A stretch of DNA of 64,000 bases from Marinobacterium stanieri. GTDB lineage: Bacteria; Pseudomonadota; Gammaproteobacteria; Pseudomonadales; Balneatricaceae. A program made the position numbers and the translations under genes. The stretch is from positions 124,001 to 188,000 of the forward strand of contig NZ_FTMN01000009.1 of NCBI RefSeq assembly GCF_900155945.1, in the 5' to 3' direction. The notes under the pieces were generated by a model. It was given only the letters and a program-made list of their open reading frames with translations. It was not told the DNA's origin and did no database searches. This document shows, one piece after another, positions 57,164 to 64,000 of this stretch (its first letter is position 1; each line of letters starts with the position of its first letter).

Positions 57164-57676
57164 TCAGCGCGGCTGGTCCGGGGTTTCCGGTGAATACTCG
57201 AACTCCTGTCGGGTCAGTGCCTGCAGGGTAAACAGCGCCAGCGAGATAATCCCCCAGCTCAACCCCAGCACCACACCGGCATCGATGATGCCACGCCAGG
57301 GCTGTTCCAGCATCCGTACCAGCAGAATCAGGCCGATAATGCCGCCGGTCAGGCAGTAAGTGACAATCTTGCGCCGTTTCTGTGCATGGAAAAAACCCAT
57401 GCAGAATACCGGTGCCAGCACCGCTCGCAGCGGCGTCACATTCTGTTTCAGATAGCGAATCCGCGCAGCCACACGGGGCGAGAAATTCTGCTGAAAGCCT
57501 CGATACCCTTCGGCAAAGCCCATAAAGGCCAGACACAGCGCCAGCGCCAGCCAGTGATACCACTCAAAATTGCCCAACGGCATCTCCAGCGCCATGCCGC
57601 CCAAGCGATAGATCGCGCTGGAAAACAGCAGGCAGATGCCGGTGAAGCCCCAGAGTGCTGCAATTACTCCGAGCAT
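57164..57676 (-). CDS. Conserved membrane protein of unknown function
   Basis: 170 residues. Four to five hydrophobic segments (about 3-24, 39-57, 90-104, 107-124, 128-152); NFEWYHWLALALCLAFMGFAEGYRGFQQNFSPR (about 36-68) looks like the most constrained part. I do not recognise the family or a catalytic motif. Downstream of the dctPQM terminator on the same strand and convergent with ilvA, so probably its own unit. Confidence 0.7.
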   Translation of the reverse strand: MLGVIAALWGFTGICLLFSSAIYRLGGMALEMPLGNFEWYHWLALALCLAFMGFAEGYRGFQQNFSPRVAARIRYLKQNVTPLRAVLAPVFCMGFFHAQKRRKIVTYCLTGGIIGLILLVRMLEQPWRGIIDAGVVLGLSWGIISLALFTLQALTRQEFEYSPETPDQPR

Positions 57677-57732
57677 AAAGACTCTCTGTCGGATGAACGA
57701 AAACGCGCATTATAGCGCCAACCGCCACACAT

Positions 57733-57760
57733 AAAAAAACCGCTGCCCGAAGGCAGCGGT
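57733..57760 (-). terminator. Terminator of the dctPQM operon
   Basis: Minus strand ACCGCTGCC-TTCG-GGCAGCGGT (9-bp stem, stable UUCG loop) followed by seven Ts, about 50 nt after the dctM stop. Confidence 0.9.
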
Positions 57761-57810
57761 TTCACCTCTGTCAGCATCCTGCTGACGAAGGTCGGATCTC
57801 CTGTGGTGGA

Positions 57811-59208
57811 TCAGTAACCTTTCAGCTGATCGATATACTCCGGCAGGAACAACGATATCTGCGGTATATAGGTGATCAGTATCAGGAAGAACAGCAGCAG
57901 GCCCAGCCAGGGCAGACAGGCCTTGATTACCCAGATCATGTTGCGCCCGGTTATGCCGGCGGTCACGAACAGGTTAAGCCCCACTGGCGGTGTCAGCATG
58001 CCGATCTCCATGTTCACCACCATGATGATACCCAGGTGGATCGGGTCGATACCCAGCTGCATGGCGATCGGGAACAGGATCGGCGCCATGATCAGCAGGA
58101 TCGCCGACGGCTCCATGAAGTTACCGGCAATCAGCAGCAGAATGTTAACCACAATCAGGAAGCCCCAGGCCGGCAGGCCCCACTGCATGATCATTTCCGC
58201 AATGTTGTGCGGAATACGCTCGGTAGTCAGCACGTGGGCAAACAACATGGCGTTGGCGATGATGAACAGCAGCATCATGGAAACCTTGGAGGCATCCACA
58301 AACACCTTGCGCACTTCAGGGTGGGAAATGGAGCGCGGAATCGCCATCACCACCTGAAACAGGTTACGCGCCACGGCGCTGCCCATGGCCTCACCTTCAT
58401 TGCGCCAGGCCACACCTTTCAACGGGCCGATATCACGATAGCCCATGACAGCGATCAGGTAGGCATACACGGCCGCAACGGCTGCAGCTTCTGTCGGAGA
58501 GGCGATACCACCGTAGATGGAACCCAGTACGATCACGATCAGCATCAAACCGCCCATGGCGATGCCGCCGGAACGGAACAGCTGCTTGAAGCCCGGGAAC
58601 GGCTGCGACGGCAGCTTCATGATGCGCGCGGCAATGTAGATCGCCACCATCAGCAGCAGACCCATCATCAGGCCCGGAATGAAGCCGGCCATGAACATGC
58701 GCGAGGCCGATACTTCGGTTGCGGCAGCATACACCAGCATCACGATGGACGGCGGAATCAGAATCCCCAGAGTACCGGCGTTGGCAATAACGCCTGCGGC
58801 AAAGGCTTCCGGATAACCGGAGCGCACCATACCCGCGATTACGATGGTGCCGATGGCCGCAACAGTCGCCGGCGAGGAACCGGACACGGCAGCAAACAGC
58901 ATACAGGCCATCACTGATGCCATCGCCAGACCGCCACGGACATGGCCGATGGCATCAATAGCGAAGTTGATCAGGCGCTTGGCCACACCACCGGTGGACA
59001 GAAACGCGGATGACAGAATAAAGAAGGGAATCGCCAGCAGGGTGTAGTGCTCAGAGGTAGCCTCGAACAGCTTCAGCGCCACCGACGCCAGCGAATCGTT
59101 GGAAAACAGCAGGATCGTGGTGACACTGGACAGACCCAGTGCAATCGCGATCGGCATCCCCATCAGCATGCAGCCGAACAGGATGATAAACAGCATGGCA
59201 GTGGTCAT
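57811..59208 (-). CDS. dctM: TRAP C4-dicarboxylate transporter, large permease DctM
   Basis: Large membrane subunit of a sodium-coupled tripartite transporter; accepts substrate from the periplasmic binding protein. 465 residues with about twelve hydrophobic helices. GMPIAIALGLSS near the start, LLAIPFFILSSAFLSTGGVAKRLI, ISPPTEAA-like IASPTEAAAVAAVYA and MVVNMEIGMLTPPVGLNLFV are family signatures. Overlaps dctQ by ATGA. Longer than the roughly 425 residues usual for DctM, with an insert around 260-320, as in several marine C4-dicarboxylate systems. Confidence 0.94.
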   Translation of the reverse strand: MTTAMLFIILFGCMLMGMPIAIALGLSSVTTILLFSNDSLASVALKLFEATSEHYTLLAIPFFILSSAFLSTGGVAKRLINFAIDAIGHVRGGLAMASVMACMLFAAVSGSSPATVAAIGTIVIAGMVRSGYPEAFAAGVIANAGTLGILIPPSIVMLVYAAATEVSASRMFMAGFIPGLMMGLLLMVAIYIAARIMKLPSQPFPGFKQLFRSGGIAMGGLMLIVIVLGSIYGGIASPTEAAAVAAVYAYLIAVMGYRDIGPLKGVAWRNEGEAMGSAVARNLFQVVMAIPRSISHPEVRKVFVDASKVSMMLLFIIANAMLFAHVLTTERIPHNIAEMIMQWGLPAWGFLIVVNILLLIAGNFMEPSAILLIMAPILFPIAMQLGIDPIHLGIIMVVNMEIGMLTPPVGLNLFVTAGITGRNMIWVIKACLPWLGLLLFFLILITYIPQISLFLPEYIDQLKGY

Positions 59209-59759
59209 TGGCGTGCCTCCCCGTCATCGCCCTTGAGGTCACGGGCAATTTCCATACTCTCTTCGGCTTCATCGGCAAAGTGGAAACCGTCCGCTTCACC
59301 CTTGAGGACTTTCCAGCCCAGCTGCAAAAAGCGCAGCGCCAGCAGGCCAAAACCGATCAACAGGATCGTCATCACGGTCCACTTGGGAATGGGCACATCC
59401 TCAAGCTCGATACCGATCATTTTCATCTTGGCCAGGTAAATCCAGGAGCCGTACAGGAAGAGGCCGCAGTAGAACAGACAAAGCGCAACCGCAATCAGAG
59501 TCACACCACGGTGTACCCCGGCCGGCAGCATTTTAACGAAGACATCCACACCTATGTGGGCGCCGACTTTGACACCGTAGGAGGCACCGAACAACACAAA
59601 CCAGGCTGACAGCAGAAGGGTGACCTCCTGCGCCCAGTGAATGCCGGCGTTAAAACCGAAGCGCGCGACCACTTCTGCAAATACCAGCAGGGTCATGGAC
59701 AGCAGCAGCAGCGACAGGATCGCCTCTTCGATGTGCGTTACCAGATTACGTACAGACAT
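59205..59759 (-). CDS. dctQ: TRAP transporter, small permease DctQ
   Basis: Small membrane subunit that binds DctM. 184 residues with four hydrophobic helices (about 11-31, 42-60, 85-107, 128-147). NAGIHWAQEVTLLLSAWFVLFGASYGVKVGAHIGVDVF is the DctQ signature. The C-terminal about 30 residues are acidic. It lies 92 nt after the dctP stop across a hairpin and is coupled to dctM. Confidence 0.93.
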   Translation of the reverse strand: MSVRNLVTHIEEAILSLLLLSMTLLVFAEVVARFGFNAGIHWAQEVTLLLSAWFVLFGASYGVKVGAHIGVDVFVKMLPAGVHRGVTLIAVALCLFYCGLFLYGSWIYLAKMKMIGIELEDVPIPKWTVMTILLIGFGLLALRFLQLGWKVLKGEADGFHFADEAEESMEIARDLKGDDGEARQ

Positions 59760-59779
59760 AGCTTTTTCCCGGTCTCGGA

Positions 59780-59801
59780 CAGCCCTTCGGGCGAAGGGCT
59801 G
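59780..59801 (-). repeat. Hairpin between dctP and dctQ
   Basis: CAGCCCTT (59780-59787) and AAGGGCTG (59794-59801) around CGGGCG. No U-run follows. It could stabilise the dctP mRNA 3' end, giving more binding protein than permease, as often seen in binding-protein operons. Confidence 0.55.
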
Positions 59802-59851
59802 CTGCGGAGCGGCCTGTGCGACCGCCCCTGATGGATCTTGTGTTCAGTGAA

Positions 59852-60946
<1,095 letters not shown>

Positions 60947-61075
60947 TTACAAAAAAGCGCTAAATAAATTAAATATCCTTTTTATATCAATTATTTAAAA
61001 CACATCAGCAAAAATACTTCACGCCTTTTTCCCAGCCCGTTTTCAGCGGCTTTCGACACAAACACCTACAACAAA

Positions 61076-61093
61076 TGGGTGGATTTCCACCCA
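61076..61093. promoter_or_regulatory. DctD-like upstream activator site
   Basis: TGGGTGGA-TT-TCCACCCA, a perfect inverted repeat of 8-bp arms, about 160 bases upstream of the sigma-54 promoter. Its shape (GGTGGA-nn-TCCACC) is close to rhizobial DctD sites. Also lies in the promoter region of the divergent chemoreceptor. Confidence 0.7.
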
Positions 61094-61148
61094 AATCCAG
61101 CGAAAACAAACTCTTGTGGCAGATCAGCTTTTTTTTGCATAGGATCTG

Positions 61149-61154
61149 TATACT
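61149..61154 (+). promoter_or_regulatory. -10 element of the chemoreceptor gene
   Basis: TATACT about 65 nt before the GTG start; no good -35 at 17 nt. Tentative. Confidence 0.35.
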
Positions 61155-61219
61155 GGTAACGACATTTTTAATAACGCAAGCCTATTAACAGCGCAGCTCA
61201 GAGATCAGGATGGAATAAC

Positions 61220-62827
61220 GTGAACAGCTCCATTTCGATTCAGCATAAGGTCAACCTGTCCCTGGTTGTGGTGTTCCTGGTCATCCTGATCAGCTCGCTA
61301 ACCACTATCTACCGCAGTGAAACTTCACTGGTCGATAACGTTGTTACCCAATCCACTCTGGATGCCGCCGACTCCTACTTCGACAGTATCAACATCCTCA
61401 TGCTCAGCGGCGCCATGGCCAACCGCAGCACCCTGCAACAAAAGATGCTGTCCAACGAGGCGATCACCGAAGCCCGCATCATCCGTGGCCAGCAGATCAG
61501 TGACGTCTACGGCCCCGGCAGCGATGACTCCCACCCGGTCGACGACTTCGATAAACGCGCCATGAAGGGCGAACACGTGATCGAAGAACTGGACGACGAA
61601 CAGGGCCATCGCCTCACCGTAGTGACACCGATGAAAGCCCTGTCCGACTACAAGGGCACTAACTGCCTGCTGTGCCACCAGGTACCGGAAGGCGAAGTCA
61701 TTGGCGCCGTGCGTGTTACCTATTCCTTTGAAGCGCTGGACAAGCAGGTTAACCAGAACCTGATCAGCGTGGCGCTGATCGAACTGGGCCTGTTCGTGGC
61801 CGGCATCATCCTGATCAGCCTGCTGCTGCGCCGTATCGTCATCAAACCGGTTAACGCTCTGGCCGATACCATCCACAGCATCGAGCGCGACAACGACCTG
61901 AACCTGCGTTCACAGATCAATTCCGGTGACGAGATTGGCCAGATGTCGGTTGCGTTCAACTCCATGCTGGACAACATCCATGACGGCATGAAACACGTGA
62001 ACGACACCGTTAGCCGCCTGGCAGAGTCGGGCAGCCGTATCAGCCGTGTCGCCACCGACTCCGCATCCGCCGTTCACCATCAGCAGATGCAGACCACCTC
62101 GGTTGCCTCGGCCATGGAGCAGATGGAAGCCGCCACCCGCAGTGTCGCGGCCAGCGCCGAGAACACCGTGTCCGCCTCCGATATGGCATTGCAGGAAAGT
62201 AACGAAGGCGCGCAGATCACACAGCAGGCCATTACCGCCATCGAACGCTTGCAGCAAAATATTGAGCGCGCAACCGACGTGATTCAGAAGCTGGACAGCC
62301 AGAGCCAGAACGTAGGCACGGTGCTGGAAGTGATTCAGAAAATCGCCGAACAGACCAACCTGCTGGCACTGAACGCGGCCATCGAAGCGGCTCGTGCCGG
62401 TGAGCAGGGACGCGGCTTCGCTGTGGTAGCAGATGAAGTGCGTACCCTGGCTTCTCGCACCCATAACTCCACCGAAGAGATCAACCAGATCATCGTGGCG
62501 CTGCAGAACGACGCCAAGGAAGCGGTCTCCGTGATGCAGGAAGCGCTGGAAGCCGCCGGTAACGGTGTTGAGCAGGTGCGCCAGAGCAACACCACGCTCA
62601 CCAACATCAATGAAGAAGTGCGGGTCATCAATGACCTCAACCACCAGGTGGCGAGCGCGGTGCGCGAACAGAGCGACATGGCCAGCAGCGTGGAGCAAAG
62701 CATCACCGAGATCAGCCGCAGTGCCGAGGAAACCGCCGAGCGCTCGGAACACCTCAACCGGGTATCCGACGAGCTGGAACAGCTGTCACAGCAGCTGGAG
62801 CAGATGCTCAGCCGCTTCAAACTCTGA
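61220..62827 (+). CDS. Methyl-accepting chemotaxis protein with periplasmic c-type haem motif
   Basis: 535 residues, GTG start. Transmembrane helices at about 11-29 and 181-205 enclose a periplasmic sensor domain with one haem c attachment motif, CLLCH at 149-153, as in the PAS-like haem sensors of Geobacter chemoreceptors. HAMP follows (about 206-260), then a signalling domain with the conserved tip [32 protein letters not shown]. No C-terminal CheR-tethering pentapeptide. Divergent from dctPQM and beside a DctD-like regulator; it may report redox or a ligand linked to dicarboxylate use. Confidence 0.93.
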   Translation: MNSSISIQHKVNLSLVVVFLVILISSLTTIYRSETSLVDNVVTQSTLDAADSYFDSINILMLSGAMANRSTLQQKMLSNEAITEARIIRGQQISDVYGPGSDDSHPVDDFDKRAMKGEHVIEELDDEQGHRLTVVTPMKALSDYKGTNCLLCHQVPEGEVIGAVRVTYSFEALDKQVNQNLISVALIELGLFVAGIILISLLLRRIVIKPVNALADTIHSIERDNDLNLRSQINSGDEIGQMSVAFNSMLDNIHDGMKHVNDTVSRLAESGSRISRVATDSASAVHHQQMQTTSVASAMEQMEAATRSVAASAENTVSASDMALQESNEGAQITQQAITAIERLQQNIERATDVIQKLDSQSQNVGTVLEVIQKIAEQTNLLALNAAIEAARAGEQGRGFAVVADEVRTLASRTHNSTEEINQIIVALQNDAKEAVSVMQEALEAAGNGVEQVRQSNTTLTNINEEVRVINDLNHQVASAVREQSDMASSVEQSITEISRSAEETAERSEHLNRVSDELEQLSQQLEQMLSRFKL

Positions 62828-62842
62828 TCCAGACTGTAGATA

Positions 62843-62872
62843 CAAGAAGGCCGCCCTCGGGCGGCCTTCTTG
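62843..62872. terminator. Bidirectional terminator between the chemoreceptor and dctD-like genes
   Basis: CAAGAAGGCCGCC-CTCG-GGCGGCCTTCTTG, perfect 13-bp stem between convergent genes. Confidence 0.9.
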
Positions 62873-62899
62873 TTTGCGTGCTTTCCAGTGGTATCAGCA

Positions 62900-64000
62900 C
62901 TACTGCTTGTAGTCGTTCTTATCCAGACCGTACTTTTTCATCTTGTCGTACAGCGTCTTGCGCGGCACCCCCAGACTTTCCAGAGTGTCCTTGATCGAGC
63001 CACCATGACGGCCCAGTTCGGTGTGGATCAACATCTTTTCAAACCGCTCCACCTGCTCCGGCAAGGTCATGTTGTCGGCCTGATCATCCGAGGTGATCGG
63101 ACGGTTGTCGAAATCGAAGGTACACCCTTCCCCCAGCAACACATAGCGTTCGGCCAGGTTACGCAGTTCCCGCACATTGCCGGGCCAGTCATGCATCATC
63201 AGGCTGTGCATGCGCTCGGCAGACAGCTGCGGAATTTCCCGGTTGTACAGTGACGAAGCCACCAGGGCAAAGTGCTGGAACAGCAGCGCGATATCTTCGC
63301 GTCGTTCACGCAGCGGCGGAATATCCAGACGTACCACGTTCAGGCGGTAGTAGAGGTCTTCGCGGAAGCGGCCCGCCTCGGCTTCGGCCTTCAGGTCCAG
63401 CTTGGTGGCGGCAATCACACGCAGATCCAACGGAATCACATCATTGGATCCCAACCGCTCGATGGCACGCTCTTCCAGCACTCTCAGCAGCTTGATCTGC
63501 AGCGCCATGGGCATACTTTCGATTTCGTCCAGAAACAGGGTGCCGCCGTTGGCGTGCTCGAATTTGCCGATCCGTTGCGCCTTGGCATCGGTGAAGGCAC
63601 CGGCTTCGTGACCGAACAACTCACTTTCGATCAGGTTTTCCGGAACGGCGCCGCAGTTGATGGCGACGAAATTGTGATCGCGGCGCTTGCCGTGCTCGTG
63701 CAGATAACGCGCCAGCAGGTCCTTGCCACATCCGGTTTCGGCCTGGATCAGGATATCTGCCGGCATATCCGCGACCGAGCGACTGAGCTGACGCAGCGAG
63801 CGAATCGCCTGGGTGTTACCGATAATGCGTGGACCCGGTACATTCTGCGCTTCCACTTCATCACGCAGGCGGCGGTTTTCCAGCGTCAGGCTGCGCTTGT
63901 CCAGTGCTCGACGCACCACATCCAGCAGCAGTTCCGATGCGAACGGCTTCTCGATAAAGTCATAGGCGCCGTCGCGAATGGCACCCACCGCCATGGAAAT
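62900..64000 (-). CDS. dctD: DctD-family sigma-54-dependent response regulator (5' end outside window)
   Basis: Transcriptional activator partial at its N-terminus: the window starts inside the receiver domain (ISMAVGAIRDGAYDFIEKPF with the conserved Lys). Then a linker, the AAA+ domain with Walker A-like QAETGCGKDLL, GAFTDA in place of GAFTGA, Walker B GGTLFLDEIESM, sensor-like LRVIAATKLDL, and a Fis-type helix-turn-helix near the C-terminus (SIKDTLESLGVPRKTLYDKMKKYG). Converges on the chemoreceptor. A DctB-type kinase probably lies to the right. The sigma-54 promoter and operator of dctPQM fit it as the regulator. Confidence 0.93.
   Translation of the reverse strand: MSMAVGAIRDGAYDFIEKPFASELLLDVVRRALDKRSLTLENRRLRDEVEAQNVPGPRIIGNTQAIRSLRQLSRSVADMPADILIQAETGCGKDLLARYLHEHGKRRDHNFVAINCGAVPENLIESELFGHEAGAFTDAKAQRIGKFEHANGGTLFLDEIESMPMALQIKLLRVLEERAIERLGSNDVIPLDLRVIAATKLDLKAEAEAGRFREDLYYRLNVVRLDIPPLRERREDIALLFQHFALVASSLYNREIPQLSAERMHSLMMHDWPGNVRELRNLAERYVLLGEGCTFDFDNRPITSDDQADNMTLPEQVERFEKMLIHTELGRHGGSIKDTLESLGVPRKTLYDKMKKYGLDKNDYKQ

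Overview
The window is a dense, housekeeping-rich stretch of a gammaproteobacterial chromosome at moderately high G+C. Gene order (tufB-tRNA-Trp-secE-nusG-rplKAJL-rpoB; lgt-thyA-folA; zapA/6S RNA/ygfA beside ygfB-pepP-ubiH-ubiI; ppx/trxA/rho; hemCDXY; yrfG-hslR-hslO-pckA) matches Pseudomonas and marine Oceanospirillales-type bacteria. I infer a marine, Marinobacterium- or Oceanospirillum-like organism; the sequence alone does not fix the genus. I see no prophage, insertion sequence, CRISPR array or integron.

1-8.1 kb (all minus): the transcription/translation block. Reading with the genes: tRNA-Thr(TGT), Tyr(GTA), Gly(TCC), Thr(GGT), tufB; then tRNA-Trp, secE, nusG, rplK, rplA, rplJ, rplL and the first 909 codons of rpoB. 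Good sigma-70 promoters precede both tRNA groups, and the expected leaders and attenuators lie between the ribosomal protein genes.

8.1-20.8 kb: overlapping cofactor/nucleotide genes (lgt, thyA, folA, birA, coaX, a SPOR-like membrane protein), a TauE/SafE permease, an NRDE protein, ptsP and rppH (PTS-Ntr and mRNA 5'-end processing), a HAD-IB phosphatase, a CBS-domain protein, tas and rlmI. 20.9-28.7 kb: gcvT-gcvH (no gcvP here), ubiI-ubiH-pepP-ygfB, and divergently a coiled-coil protein, zapA, 6S RNA and ygfA, followed by an unannotated 41-residue membrane peptide.

28.9-48.7 kb: AEC transporter, GcvR-like ACT protein, argH diverging from hemC-hemD-hemX-hemY; ubiD and a degenerate Fre-like reductase; rho, trxA, ppx and a nucleoside-recognition membrane protein; pckA, hslO, hslR, yrfG, nudE, sodB. 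Most convergent pairs are separated by strong bidirectional terminators.

48.8-57.7 kb: a CHASE-like sensor kinase whose 3' end overlaps tesA by 104 bp, the divergent ybbA-ybbP ABC system whose start codon shares one CATG with tesA, a second 41-residue membrane peptide, rpiA, ilvA and an unidentified membrane protein.

57.8-64 kb: the most interesting region, a C4-dicarboxylate TRAP locus. It holds dctM, dctQ, a dctP interrupted by one in-frame TAG with 57 intact codons after it, a sigma-54 promoter and a perfect DctD-like operator, a chemoreceptor with a periplasmic c-heme motif, and a DctD-family activator (cut by the window edge) in which the GAFTGA loop reads GAFTDA. Together these suggest a dicarboxylate uptake and chemotaxis module, possibly rewired or recently damaged.
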